Shown: positions 42,087 to 51,467 of the stretch, in pieces
Layout of the letters: each line of letters starts with the position of its first letter
How positions within the stretch are numbered: position 1 is the stretch's first letter
DNA from: Acidobacteriota bacterium
GTDB lineage: Bacteria; Acidobacteriota; Thermoanaerobaculia; Multivoradales; Multivoraceae
Assembly (NCBI GenBank): GCA_029263415.1
Contig: JAJCXN010000026.1
Coordinates: 124,001 to 188,000 of the forward strand
Direction: 5' to 3'
Length of the DNA stretch: 64,000 nucleotides
Notes under the pieces: generated by a model
Databases searched by the model: none
What the model saw: only the letters and a program-made list of their open reading frames with translations
Told to the model about the DNA's origin: nothing
Program-made: the position numbers and the translations under genes

Positions 42087-42790
42087 CCTCTGGACCTCGA
42101 CGTCTGGAAGAGGGGCTTTGGCTCGAGATTGAGATCAGTCAGGAACTGCAAGAACGGCTACCGATCGGTGCCAGCCTTGCGGTTGAGGGCTGCTGTTTGA
42201 CGGTGGTAAAGAAGAGCGATGATGGGGTTGGCGAGAGCAGCGATGAACAGTCTGAGTCTGGCGGCGATCTCTGCTCGGTTGGTCTCGAACTCTCCTCTGA
42301 GACGCTGAGACGGACGACTCTCTGTTCGTTGGTTGCTGGCGATCGCGTCAATCTGGAGCCCGCGATGACCCTTGGCGATGCGCTCGGTGGCCATTGGGTG
42401 CAAGGTCATGTCGATACCACCAGTGACTTAGTTGAGCGCGAGGATGCCGATGATTTCAGCACCTTCTGGTGGACCCTCCCTGCAGGCTATGAAGCATCGT
42501 TCGTTGAGAAGGGCTCGGTGACGGTAGACGGTGTCAGTCTGACGGTGGCGGCGATCAGCAATGGGTTGTTCAGTGTGGCCTTGATTCCCCACACCCTGGC
42601 AGTAACCACGTTGGGTGATCGCAGGCCCGGCTCACGCTCGAACATTGAAGTAGATGTGCTGGCTAAGTACGTTGCCAAATGCGCTGCTAGAGGCGCGGCA
42701 ACAGTGACAGATCCTTCGATCCAGGAGCGCGTGGCCGTGCTCGAAGCGGAGCTCGAGCGGTTGCGCAATCCTTGTATCGGTGATCACTGA
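42047..42790 (+). CDS. ribE: Riboflavin synthase, alpha subunit
   Basis: The protein is about 247 residues, longer than the usual 200-220. The N-terminal VFTGLVVERGRVV is the family start, read from GTG 42047 within ribD. The two lumazine-binding repeats include EGCCLTVVKK and GSVTVDGVSLTVA, with LGGHWVQGHVDTT between them. An acidic insert (residues about 63-80, Ser/Glu/Asp rich) and a roughly 30-residue C-terminal helix are additions. No ribBA or ribH gene follows in the window. The protein dismutates two lumazine molecules to riboflavin. Confidence 0.93.
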   Translation: MFTGLVVERGRVVASGPRRLEEGLWLEIEISQELQERLPIGASLAVEGCCLTVVKKSDDGVGESSDEQSESGGDLCSVGLELSSETLRRTTLCSLVAGDRVNLEPAMTLGDALGGHWVQGHVDTTSDLVEREDADDFSTFWWTLPAGYEASFVEKGSVTVDGVSLTVAAISNGLFSVALIPHTLAVTTLGDRRPGSRSNIEVDVLAKYVAKCAARGAATVTDPSIQERVAVLEAELERLRNPCIGDH

Positions 42791-42802
42791 GGGCTCCAGA
42801 GC

Positions 42803-43903
42803 TTGAACCAGCTGCGGCTTGCTTCGGTCAGAACCGAGCCATCAAACTTGTGGATTCGATCGACTGTGCATCCGTGGCCAACCGGCGCGCCGTGGCTGGC
42901 TGCGACCCCAATGGTGGATCTTGCGTTTGGTCAGCTAAGGGTGCCAGCCGGCGAGGAGTGGGTTCCTGCAATGTCGGAGCCTCAACCATTGAGTCCTGAA
43001 GGCCGTCTGTATTTGCCTTGGGCTCCTAGCTTGGATTCGCTTGAGAGTGCGATTGAGTGGCTTGAGGCGGTGGTCGTTGCGCTCAGGGGCACCGGGTGTG
43101 CTTTGACTCTGCAGATGCCGGCCGATCGACTCGCTGCTTCAGTTCTAGATCGAACCTTCGCGACCGACCTGAGTGCTGTTTCCACAGTGGTCGTTCTCGA
43201 TCCGACGTGTGGGCTCGATACCATGGGTGCCAAGACCCGCCGGGCTGAGATCGCTCTGCGCTGCGCGTCGCGCGGTTTGGGGAAACCGGTGCTGGCCGCT
43301 CCGTTGATCGGGGGGCTTGTGAGTCGACAGACGCTCGCTAGTTGGCTGGCGTGGGCAAGTCTCAATGAGGTGACCTCGATCGTGCCGATCCAGGTGACTC
43401 CGGACCCAAAGGCGTCGAGACGGCTGTTGGATTGGGCGAGGGCTGTTGGAGAACCGCTCGATCCGTCCGTGGAGATGGCCTTGTTTCAGTCAGACCCGCT
43501 TGAAGTTCGAGACGCTGCCTCGATGATCGCTGCGAGCGAGATGCGCTGGTGGATTGATCCCGAACCTAACGGGGCGGGCGGGCGTGGAGTTCGGAACGGC
43601 TTGGTTGCGGCACAGCTTCTGCTGCTCGCTGATGTGGCCGGTTGGCTAGGGGAACCTCTGGGCTTCGTTGAAGGACATCGGCAAGCAGCTCGACGTGTCG
43701 GGGGCTTTGAGCACGACGCTTGGAGCCTTGTGCAGGGCGGAAACCTACGCTTGCTGGACTGGCTCGATCAACGAGCCGTTGCCACGCTTGAAGAGTGGGT
43801 CGCGGCAGCGAGCGGGGAGTCAGCCGAACCGTCGAGTGAGCCGCCGGCACTTGGTCGTTTCCGCTCGCGCTTCGTGGCAGACTCGAAGGCGTCGGCAAAG
43901 TAG
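42803..43903 (+). CDS. Uncharacterised protein downstream of riboflavin genes
   Basis: I do not recognise this 366-residue protein. It has no signal peptide or membrane segment. Alternating hydrophobic strands and helices in the middle (STVVVLDPTCGLDT, PVLAAPLIGGLVS, EVTSIVPIQVT) suggest an alpha/beta, perhaps TIM-barrel, fold. The C-terminal 40 residues are Ser/Ala/Glu rich. It starts at a TTG 12 bases after riboflavin synthase, with GAGGG upstream, so it is likely in the rib operon. Confidence 0.65.
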   Translation: MNQLRLASVRTEPSNLWIRSTVHPWPTGAPWLAATPMVDLAFGQLRVPAGEEWVPAMSEPQPLSPEGRLYLPWAPSLDSLESAIEWLEAVVVALRGTGCALTLQMPADRLAASVLDRTFATDLSAVSTVVVLDPTCGLDTMGAKTRRAEIALRCASRGLGKPVLAAPLIGGLVSRQTLASWLAWASLNEVTSIVPIQVTPDPKASRRLLDWARAVGEPLDPSVEMALFQSDPLEVRDAASMIAASEMRWWIDPEPNGAGGRGVRNGLVAAQLLLLADVAGWLGEPLGFVEGHRQAARRVGGFEHDAWSLVQGGNLRLLDWLDQRAVATLEEWVAAASGESAEPSSEPPALGRFRSRFVADSKASAK

Positions 43904-43930
43904 GGATCACCATGGAGGTCGTCGCAGCAA

Positions 43931-44704
43931 ATGATCGCAGTTTCAAATCCAACCGTGTTTCGGTCGAGCCTTGGTGGTCTCAGATGTTGCCTGCTGACAC
44001 TTCTGGTCCTCTCCTTGTGTGTGAGCGCCGCTCAAGCACAGGACTTCTTCCCCGGGAGCCCGGAACAGCTCGGTCAGCTGCACGAGCATTTTGCGACGGC
44101 TGTTTATCCGTACGCTCGGCATGGCGCACAGCCTCTGGGCATCACTGGATTCGAGATCTTCGGCGAGATCGCTGCCGACGAGGATCTCAAGACCCAACCC
44201 TACGGGATGCTGGTCGAGGGCCTTCCGGCCGATCTACTGACAGCGCTTCGGGTAGGCGTTCGCAAGGGACTACCTGCCGGCATTGATGTCGGCGCGTCCT
44301 ATACGCAGGTTCTCGATCTCGGCTACGAGGCCTACTCGTTCGACGTCCAGAAGGCCATTTTTAAGCCGACGGCTCTCAAACCTGGCCTCGGCCTCCGCGT
44401 TGCTTACTCCAAGGGAGAGTCGGGGTCCATCTACTCACTCGAACAGATTGGTGCGGAGCTGATCGCCTCCAAGGGGTTCACCGCGGTCTCGATCTTCGGT
44501 GGCGTTGGCGTGGTGCGCAGCGAGGGGGACTTCCGGTTCCCTTCCACGGACCCGCTTGATTCCGTCTTGGTTGTTTCTCCATCCTCGACAGACACCGTCC
44601 TATTTGCCGGCGTTCGGGTGAATCTCCTGTTGCCCAAGATCACCGTCGCGGTGGAGAAGACGAAAGAACTGCAAGGTGTGGTGCGTATTGCCTTCGGTTG
44701 GTAG
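43931..44704 (+). CDS. Exported protein, probable outer-membrane beta-barrel
   Basis: The protein is 257 residues. A Sec signal peptide is clear: basic start, hydrophobic LTLLVLSLCVSA, then cleavage after A-Q-A. The mature part alternates polar and hydrophobic residues in short strands with Gly and aromatic residues, and ends in an aromatic (IAFGW), as many outer-membrane barrels do. A family is not recognisable. It is 27 bases downstream of the uncharacterised gene and may be co-transcribed. Confidence 0.65.
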   Translation: MIAVSNPTVFRSSLGGLRCCLLTLLVLSLCVSAAQAQDFFPGSPEQLGQLHEHFATAVYPYARHGAQPLGITGFEIFGEIAADEDLKTQPYGMLVEGLPADLLTALRVGVRKGLPAGIDVGASYTQVLDLGYEAYSFDVQKAIFKPTALKPGLGLRVAYSKGESGSIYSLEQIGAELIASKGFTAVSIFGGVGVVRSEGDFRFPSTDPLDSVLVVSPSSTDTVLFAGVRVNLLLPKITVAVEKTKELQGVVRIAFGW

Positions 44705-44773
44705 GCCAAGTTGGAGGGCCGAGCAGCAGGTGCCTCAACGGGCGCGGCCGTCGGTTGCTACGTTTCCGATGAG

Positions 44774-45310
44774 CTAGTTGTCGACTACGCCGATGTAGGG
44801 GAGGTTGCGGAAGAGTTCTGCGTCGTCTAACCCGTAGCCCACTACGAATACTGGCTCGACTTCAAACCCGTAGTAGTCAACCTCAATTTTGACTTCACGC
44901 TTGGCCTTCTTGTCGAGAAGTGCGCACAGTTTGACTGATCTTGCCCCTCGGAACTCGAGCAGCGCGAGCACGGTACGCAAGGTATGGCCGGTATCGACGA
45001 TGTCTTCGATCAAGAGCACATCTTTGCCCTTGACTGAAAGATCAATGTCCTTGCGGATGCGAACCTCACCCGGGGTCTTGTTGGGCCCGTAACTCGCAGT
45101 TTGGAAGAAGTCCACCGTCAGCGGCACCGTGATTTGCTTCAACAAATCGGTCATGAAGAATACGGAGCCCTTGAGTACTCCGATACAGGACAGCATTTGG
45201 GTGTCGGCGTAGTCGCGGTTGATCTCGTCGGCCAATTGAGCGACGCGCTCTTGCAGGCGTTCAGGGGAGATCAGGACTCTCGGTGTGGCTGCTTGTTCGG
45301 CGAGGGTCAT
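44774..45310 (-). CDS. hpt: Hypoxanthine phosphoribosyltransferase
   Basis: The enzyme is 178 residues and salvages hypoxanthine or guanine to IMP or GMP using PRPP. The PRPP-binding loop is VLLIEDIVDTGHTLRTVL, preceded by IGVLKGSVFFMTDLL and followed by KAKREVKIEVDYYGFEV with the base-contacting residues. ATG 45310 is preferred over GTG 45316. No Shine-Dalgarno is visible, so it may be leaderless or weakly initiated. It diverges from the large hypothetical gene. Confidence 0.96.
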   Translation of the reverse strand: MTLAEQAATPRVLISPERLQERVAQLADEINRDYADTQMLSCIGVLKGSVFFMTDLLKQITVPLTVDFFQTASYGPNKTPGEVRIRKDIDLSVKGKDVLLIEDIVDTGHTLRTVLALLEFRGARSVKLCALLDKKAKREVKIEVDYYGFEVEPVFVVGYGLDDAELFRNLPYIGVVDN

Positions 45311-45488
45311 GTGCACATATACTTTCTAGCCGGCGTTCATTGAGCAGGCAACGATGGATGGATGCAAGGGAGCTTTGCGGCTTAGGCGCTGAGGCGTGAA
45401 GCCGCCAAATCTTAGCCGCCCACGTCCCAACGGGCCAGATCTTTGCTTCTGAGACTCACCAAATGTTTCCCTGTCTCGGAGCGCTCCT

Positions 45489-45505
45489 AGGGACCTTTGG
45501 TCCCT
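45489..45505. promoter_or_regulatory. Perfect hairpin AGGGACC-TTT-GGTCCCT between divergent genes
   Basis: This sits in the 272-base gap between hpt and the large hypothetical gene, 78 bases before the latter's ATG. The stem is perfect with a 3-base loop and no T-run, so an operator or leader structure is more likely than a terminator. Nothing else in the gap stands out. Confidence 0.35.
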
Positions 45506-45582
45506 GTCGGAATCGTTCGTTGCAGGTACCATTGCTTCGTACTGAGAATGGTTCGGCACCTATGCACTATTGAAATGAGACC

Positions 45583-47643
45583 ATGACGAATCCTTCTGAA
45601 ACGAGTCCCGGTGAGTTCAGCACTGCCGAGTCGGGCAGTGATCTGCTGAGCGAGCTGCACGACAGGTACTTGCTGCTGTCAGGGAGGTTTAAGTCCGCCT
45701 GGACCTTTCATCAGTTTCTCAAAGGCGTGAACAAGGTGTTTGCGGAGCAGTCCTTGGAGTTGGGGACAATCTCCTTTCAGAGCATCTATAGCGAACTCAA
45801 GGTTGCCTCGAAGAATCTGAACGTCGCGAGCGCTGAGACGGCTAACCGGCATTTGGACGGAGCCGAGAAGGAGCTTGAGAGTCGGCTGGAGTTGCTACTG
45901 GATGTCGATGATCGGCTAACACCGACCTTGCTACGTCGCTTCTTCAAGCGAGTCCGCAACTACGACGCTCGGATTCTCGGGCAGCTTCTGAAGTTCTACT
46001 TGTTCACTCGGGGTTCCAGGTGGAGCGAAGACCGGCTGGACAAGGCGGACTTCCTGATGACGCGCTTAGGAGAACTCTTGCTCGAGCTCGACCTCGATCC
46101 AGTAGAGCGCCAGCCACAGGCGCTAAGGGACGCGCTGCGTGGAATATGGCAAGTGGTCGGTGAAGAGCAGCCATCGAATCAAGTCGTAGAGGCGGCGGAA
46201 GGCAGGCTCGAGGCATTGCAGGCGTCGATGAAGACCATCGAAACGCTGGAAGATTTTCACGAAATGGGATCGATCCAGTCCTATCGACAATTGAAGAAGG
46301 AGCTGGGAAGCGTCTTCTTTCATCCCAGAGTGGCCCATCACATTGTTGATATCAATCTGTTGCTGGCGAGCCGTGTTGAGGAGCTCTATCAGCGGGAAGA
46401 ACGGCGTGTAGCAGTTGAGTACAACAAAGTCTTTGATCTAGAGCGGGGGGTACCGCAGCTGGAGGACACGCTGGATTCCGACCTGCGCATGTTCCGCTCG
46501 CAGGTCGAAGACCTTGAGAAGAGCGTCGAGGGTCAGAACGTTAAGATCGACCTGTTTGTCGGCGTCAAGGAAACCGCGCGTGAGTTAATCCCACGTCTTG
46601 AAGGACTGGGCAAGGGAGGGATCCATAGCGATGACGATTTCCACGACGGAGCGGGACCGGTGGGGCTCGAGTGGCCCGATGAAGAAGTGGTTGAGCAAGC
46701 TGAGCAAATTCACGCCGCCGAACCTGCCGGATTCCTAGCTGATGCGTCGACGGAGCGCGTAGGCAACGAACCGCAAGCGGAGTCCGCTGAACAATCGGCG
46801 GAAGAACTCGCCGAAGGATCGCTGACGGATGCGGCGGAGGCCTCGCCTGATTTACTCGAGCAAGCTCCCGCACTGCCGGACTTCTTTGTGGCTCCACTGG
46901 GGCCGCCCCGAAGCCTCGCGGCAGAGCTGGACGGCGAGCCACGCGCAAGTACAGCTGCAGGTGAAGAGGTCGGCGATACGTTGGCCGACCTCGATTCACA
47001 CCAGCCCAGCGAACTCGAGGACGACCTACAAGGTTGGAGACCGCGAGCTCTCGCGGCGCAGGCTCAGTTAGCGGCCGTTGCAGATGCCAGGGCTGCCGCT
47101 GGGGTCATGGGGGGTGAGGATGACTGGCGAGAGGGTCTTTCGGCTGAGCGCCCCGAGGAGACCCTCAGGATTCGGACCGCCCATGCAGATGAACTCGGAG
47201 ATGTTCTGCGGCAAGTGCTCCAGGTCCTAGAGCAAACGGATTGGCAGCAGGCGCCGAAGCTGGCAGTGCATGTTCCTGAGGTGCGGGGAATGCGTTTGGA
47301 GCCGCGCGAGATCCTTGCTTATCGCAGACTCTTCTTCCCAGACCGTTTTGACCGCCCGATCGAACAATTCTTGGTCGAAGCAGCGTCGTTGCGGGTGCTG
47401 ATGGCCCACCAAGCAGAAGAAATTGCCGACTTCGTTGATTCCGCTGACGAACCGCGAACCGGCGCCCTGCACGAACAGGCCCTGCACACGACCGCTCTCG
47501 CGAGCGAGTTTGAAAAGCGCTGCAACCACTTCGTGCAACAAGCCGTGCTCGAGCGTCGAGTAGCCGACGCCTCCGCCTTTCAAGTGATCTGGATGCGGCT
47601 CTTACGAGAGTACTCAGGTCTTTGGCTACTGCTTCATCGCTAG
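45583..47643 (+). CDS. Large uncharacterised cytoplasmic protein with acidic linker
   Basis: The protein is 686 residues, with no signal or membrane segment. Residues 20-340 are predicted helical and coiled-coil-like (LLSELHDRYLLLSGRFKSAW; DSDLRMFRSQVEDLEKSVEG). Residues about 350-520 form a long acidic, Ala/Glu-rich low-complexity linker. The last 150 residues are helical again (EPREILAYRRLFFPDRFDRP). I recognise no family. Its stop is 4 bases before a purine nucleoside phosphorylase gene, but no functional link is evident. A scaffold or regulatory role would be guesswork. Confidence 0.7.
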   Translation: MTNPSETSPGEFSTAESGSDLLSELHDRYLLLSGRFKSAWTFHQFLKGVNKVFAEQSLELGTISFQSIYSELKVASKNLNVASAETANRHLDGAEKELESRLELLLDVDDRLTPTLLRRFFKRVRNYDARILGQLLKFYLFTRGSRWSEDRLDKADFLMTRLGELLLELDLDPVERQPQALRDALRGIWQVVGEEQPSNQVVEAAEGRLEALQASMKTIETLEDFHEMGSIQSYRQLKKELGSVFFHPRVAHHIVDINLLLASRVEELYQREERRVAVEYNKVFDLERGVPQLEDTLDSDLRMFRSQVEDLEKSVEGQNVKIDLFVGVKETARELIPRLEGLGKGGIHSDDDFHDGAGPVGLEWPDEEVVEQAEQIHAAEPAGFLADASTERVGNEPQAESAEQSAEELAEGSLTDAAEASPDLLEQAPALPDFFVAPLGPPRSLAAELDGEPRASTAAGEEVGDTLADLDSHQPSELEDDLQGWRPRALAAQAQLAAVADARAAAGVMGGEDDWREGLSAERPEETLRIRTAHADELGDVLRQVLQVLEQTDWQQAPKLAVHVPEVRGMRLEPREILAYRRLFFPDRFDRPIEQFLVEAASLRVLMAHQAEEIADFVDSADEPRTGALHEQALHTTALASEFEKRCNHFVQQAVLERRVADASAFQVIWMRLLREYSGLWLLLHR

Positions 47644-47647
47644 CGCC

Positions 47648-48502
47648 ATGACGACCGACTTTTGCTACGAGAAAGAGCTAGCGGCTGCAGCCGAGGCCTG
47701 GGTCAAGGACGGTCTGGCGTCACCTGATGTGGTGTTGATCGCAGGCTCAGGCGTTGGCGGGGATTTTGGCCACACGCTTTGTGAACCGCGAGCGTTGTCC
47801 TCGGTATTGCCCTTCGAGGCCTCAGGAATCGCAGGTCATGCGTTGTCGATGGAGCTGTTGGCGGCTCCCGCGGCCAGTATGTCCGGGGAAGTGGTTGTCC
47901 TTTGCTACCGAGGTAGGCTGCATGCATACCAGGGCTTCACCGCACATCAGGTGGTGTTTCCAATTAGGCTCGCAGCTCTCCTGGGAGCCAAGGTTGCGGT
48001 AGTCACAAACGCCTCTGGCGGGCTCTACGATGGCGTCGAGGCCGGGCATCTTGCATTGATCCAAGACCACATCAACTTCACCGGTCTTAACCCACTGCGC
48101 GGTCAGGTTCCAGAGTCTTGGGGACCACAGTTTCCCGATATGAGCGATGCCTATGATGTTGACCTGCGGAAGGTCGCACGGTTGCACGCAGAGCGCTTAG
48201 GGATCAGTCTTGTCGACGCCACCTACCTGGGGGTGTTGGGCCCCTGCTACGAAACGCCAGCCGAGATCAGGGCTTTCCAGTCGATGGGTGCTGGTCTAGT
48301 GGGTATGTCGACCGTACTCGAGGTGATCGCAGCAAAGCATATGGGAATGAGATGTTTGGGTTTGTCCTTGGTCACCAACCCTGCGGCCGGAATGGGAAGC
48401 GAGGCTCTCGATCATCATGACGTGCTCGAAATCGGCCGCAACACAGTCAGCAAGGTGCAGCGGCTGGTCGGTGCGGTGCTGCAAGATGAGGCCGTGCTCT
48501 AG
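47648..48502 (+). CDS. punA: Purine nucleoside phosphorylase (trimeric, PNP-I type)
   Basis: The protein is 284 residues and cleaves inosine and guanosine with phosphate. Blocks include LIAGSGVGGDFG (phosphate loop), YRGRLHAYQG, VTNASGGL, QDHINFTGLNPLRG, GPCYETPAEIRAFQSMGAGLVGMSTVLEV and SLVTNPAAG; the Asn there favours 6-oxopurines. It works with hpt (44774) and mtnP (62040) in purine salvage. It is on the transcript of the large hypothetical gene. Confidence 0.95.
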   Translation: MTTDFCYEKELAAAAEAWVKDGLASPDVVLIAGSGVGGDFGHTLCEPRALSSVLPFEASGIAGHALSMELLAAPAASMSGEVVVLCYRGRLHAYQGFTAHQVVFPIRLAALLGAKVAVVTNASGGLYDGVEAGHLALIQDHINFTGLNPLRGQVPESWGPQFPDMSDAYDVDLRKVARLHAERLGISLVDATYLGVLGPCYETPAEIRAFQSMGAGLVGMSTVLEVIAAKHMGMRCLGLSLVTNPAAGMGSEALDHHDVLEIGRNTVSKVQRLVGAVLQDEAVL

Positions 48503-48639
48503 GCCTCCACTCGGCTTCACAGGTTGAAGGTCGGTGGTATGTTTGCGCGCGATTTCAAGGTGCTTTCGAGTGCCGTGCACAGAGGCCTCCCGAAGGTCTC
48601 CCGAAGGCCGAACGCCTAATTGATGAGGGCCGCAAGAAA

Positions 48640-50199
48640 GTGTCTGAACTAGAGCAACAGATCGAGCACCGTAGAGCCAAGCGGACAGCTCTCGAGGAGC
48701 GTGGGATTGAAGTGTTCCCCCGCCGATGTGCGTACGACCACGAGCCAACAGCAGTCCATGCGCTGTACAACGAACTGGATGCCGAAGCACTGGATGCGAA
48801 GGCACTCAAGCTCGGCGTGCCGGGACGGGTGCGGGGCATTCGGGAGCATGGCAAGGTCACCTTCCTCGACATCTCAGATGGTGCATCCAAGCTTCAACTG
48901 TTCTGCCGCAAGAACAACCTTGGCGACGACGGTTGGTGGCTCCTTTCCCAGCTCGATCTCGGCGACATACTTCTGGCCAAGGGCCAACTCATGCGGACCC
49001 GTGCAGGTGAGCTGACCTTGATGGTGGATGCGCTCGAGATCATGGCCAAGTCGATGAGGCCCATGCCCGCCAAGTGGCACGGATTAGCGGACGTCGAGGT
49101 GCGATATCGCCAACGGTACTTGGACTTGATGGTAAGTCCTGAATCTCGCGCGGTGTTCGAGACCCGAGCGCTGGTGGTTCGGGAGATTCGTCGATTCTTG
49201 GAGGACAGGAACTTCCTCGAAGTCGAAACGCCGATGATGCAAACCCTTGCAGGCGGTGCTGCCGCTCGCCCCTTCAAGACCAATCACAACGCGTTGGGCA
49301 TCGATCTGTACCTACGGATCGCGCCTGAGCTCTATCTGAAACGGTTAGTTGTGGGTGGCTTGCATCGGGTGTTTGAGATCAATCGGAACTTTCGCAACGA
49401 AGGTGTTTCAACCCAGCACAACCCTGAGTTCACCATGCTCGAGTTCTACTGGGCGTACGCCGACGTGGAGCAACTGATCGAGCTCACCGAAGAGATGCTC
49501 AGTAGCCTGGGCGAGAAGGTCGCGCCCGAGGGACTCGAATGGAAGGGTAGGGCACTCTCGTTCGCGGCGCCGTTCAAGCGCTACACTGTCCTAGAGGCAC
49601 TGTGTGAACTCGGCGGAGTCGACCCAGCGGCGCTGGAATCGGTTGAGAGCCTCAAGACCGAGTTCGCTGTTCGAGAACTCGAGGAACCACGACCCGCCAA
49701 CTACGGCAAGCTGTTGATGGATCTGTTTGATGAGCTGGTCGAATCGCAGCTCCATGAGCCTACTTTCATCACCGACTACCCAGTTGAGGTGTCCCCTTTC
49801 GCCAAGGCACGTGGCGATGACTCGCGCTTTACTGAACGGTTCGAGTTGTTTGTCGGCGGCATGGAGTTGGCCAACGCATTCACCGAATTGAATGACCCGG
49901 AGGTGCAGGCCGCGCGATTCAAGGAGCAGCTCGCTGCTCGCGAGGGTGGCGACGAAGAGGCGCATGAGTACGACGAAGACTACGTGCGTGCGCTGGAACA
50001 CGGCATGCCACCCGCAGGCGGGGAAGGGCTCGGCATCGACCGATTGGTGATGCTGTTGACCGGCTCGACCTCAATTCGCGACGTCATCCTCTTCCCTTTG
50101 TTGCGACCGAAGACCATTCGAGAGATGGACGAGCTTGCGGCCGCGGAAGAAGAGGCCGAAGCGGATGGGGAAGCACCTGGCGGTTCCGAAGGCGCATGA
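48640..50199 (+). CDS. lysS: Lysyl-tRNA synthetase, class II
   Basis: The enzyme is 519 residues. The N-terminal OB domain precedes MPAKWHGLADVEVRYRQRYLDLM. Motif 2 is FEINRNFRNEGVSTQHNPEFTMLEFYWAYAD, and motif 3 is GGEGLGIDRLVMLLTGSTSIRDVILFPLLRP. It starts at a GTG (48640). Its stop overlaps the ATG of the lipoprotein-export permease gene, an unusual but tight coupling. Upstream, the unit CTCCCGAAGG appears twice in tandem near 48586-48607. Confidence 0.97.
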   Translation: MSELEQQIEHRRAKRTALEERGIEVFPRRCAYDHEPTAVHALYNELDAEALDAKALKLGVPGRVRGIREHGKVTFLDISDGASKLQLFCRKNNLGDDGWWLLSQLDLGDILLAKGQLMRTRAGELTLMVDALEIMAKSMRPMPAKWHGLADVEVRYRQRYLDLMVSPESRAVFETRALVVREIRRFLEDRNFLEVETPMMQTLAGGAAARPFKTNHNALGIDLYLRIAPELYLKRLVVGGLHRVFEINRNFRNEGVSTQHNPEFTMLEFYWAYADVEQLIELTEEMLSSLGEKVAPEGLEWKGRALSFAAPFKRYTVLEALCELGGVDPAALESVESLKTEFAVRELEEPRPANYGKLLMDLFDELVESQLHEPTFITDYPVEVSPFAKARGDDSRFTERFELFVGGMELANAFTELNDPEVQAARFKEQLAAREGGDEEAHEYDEDYVRALEHGMPPAGGEGLGIDRLVMLLTGSTSIRDVILFPLLRPKTIREMDELAAAEEEAEADGEAPGGSEGA

Positions 50200-51467
50200 A
50201 TCCGACCAGCGTCCGTCGTCTAAGAGCAGAGGTTGCGGTAGCCTGGCGTTACTTGCGCTCCGTGCGGGACGACGCGTTGATTCATCAGCTATCGAGAATC
50301 ACAGTGGGTGGATTGGCCCTCGGCGTCGCCGCCTTAATCCTTGCGCTCTCAGTTTTGACGGGCTTTCAAGAACATCTCTTAGGGGATGTGCTTGAGCGCA
50401 GTCCTGAGCTTCAGATTGAGTTGCCGATGGGTGACCCAAGCGAGGCGCTGATCGCTCGCATCGCTGCAGTACCAGGCGTCGCAGGTGTTCAGCCCCTGCG
50501 CCAAGGCCAGGGCTGGCTGCGCGTTCGCGGCGACGTGCGCGCAATCGAAGTAGTTTCCTACCGCGACTCGATTCCAACTTGGTTGCTACCGGATTCGCCC
50601 CTTGAGCCTGCGCAAACGCTGTTGGAACCGACCGCGTTGGGCGGGGTGCATATTCCTCTCGGGTTGGCACAGAGCCTCGGCTTGGGCATTGGCGACGTCG
50701 TCGAGTTGGTAACTCCGAAGCCCTCGATGACGCCGCTGGGGGCCAAGAAGCCGTCAATTCGTCGCTTGCCGATCGCGGGATTCTTGTCGGGAAGCCGGGT
50801 TCAAGAGGTGATCCGCGATCGAGTGGCAATCCCGCTCACGGCTGGCCTGGCGCTGGTCGGCGCAGGAGGTGCCGTTCTCGATCTCACGCTCGCCTCAGGA
50901 ACTCCGGAGCGTGCGGTCGGTGCTGCGGTCGAAATTGCTATCCGGGACTTCCTTGCCACCGCCGAACCCGGAATGGGGCAAGGGGAGGCAACTCCGCGCC
51001 AGGTCACCTGGCGGGATCGACATGCGGCCCTGCTGTTTGTGTTGAAGCTGGAGAAGGCCGCAGTGTTCCTCAGCGTTACGTTGATTGTGTTGGTTGCTTC
51101 GTTTGCGCTGGTGTCTTCACTGGCGCTGATCTTGAGCGCTAAGCGTCAGGAATTGGGAGTCCTGAGCGCGGTTGGCATGTCCCGGCGACGCATCAGGCGT
51201 CTGTTTCTTCTCCTAGGAGCGATGTTTGCAGCGAGTGGCGCGTTGGTAGGGGGTGTTGTTGGCACGGTCATCGCCTGGGCGCTGGATCGCTTCGAGCTGA
51301 TTCCGCTGCCGGGTGACGTCTTTGTCGTCGATCACGTTCCGTTTGCTCTGCGAGCACCGGAGCTGAGCGCAGTGCTGCTGGCGACCATGATTGTGACTCT
51401 AGTGGCCGCCGCATTTGGCGCGCGGGGTGCGACCAGTTGGACTCCGGTGGAGGCATTGAGACGGTGA
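50196..51467 (+). CDS. Lipoprotein-releasing ABC transporter permease (LolC/LolE family)
   Basis: The protein is 423 residues. TM1 lies near residues 30-55 (GGLALGVAALILALSVLTGFQEHLLG), a periplasmic domain follows to about 280, then three TM segments (ending LLATMIVTLVAAAFGARG). This is the LolC/E or MacB-like topology; the family uses ATP hydrolysis by LolD to move lipoproteins from the inner membrane to LolA. Only one permease gene is here, so it may form a homodimer as LolF does, or the partner may lie elsewhere. It overlaps both neighbours by 4 bases. Confidence 0.9.
   Translation: MNPTSVRRLRAEVAVAWRYLRSVRDDALIHQLSRITVGGLALGVAALILALSVLTGFQEHLLGDVLERSPELQIELPMGDPSEALIARIAAVPGVAGVQPLRQGQGWLRVRGDVRAIEVVSYRDSIPTWLLPDSPLEPAQTLLEPTALGGVHIPLGLAQSLGLGIGDVVELVTPKPSMTPLGAKKPSIRRLPIAGFLSGSRVQEVIRDRVAIPLTAGLALVGAGGAVLDLTLASGTPERAVGAAVEIAIRDFLATAEPGMGQGEATPRQVTWRDRHAALLFVLKLEKAAVFLSVTLIVLVASFALVSSLALILSAKRQELGVLSAVGMSRRRIRRLFLLLGAMFAASGALVGGVVGTVIAWALDRFELIPLPGDVFVVDHVPFALRAPELSAVLLATMIVTLVAAAFGARGATSWTPVEALRR

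Noticed and set aside
44710-44773. tRNA or small RNA between the exported protein and hpt
   Set aside because: The gap is only 69 bases with no cloverleaf pairing and no conserved T-arm.
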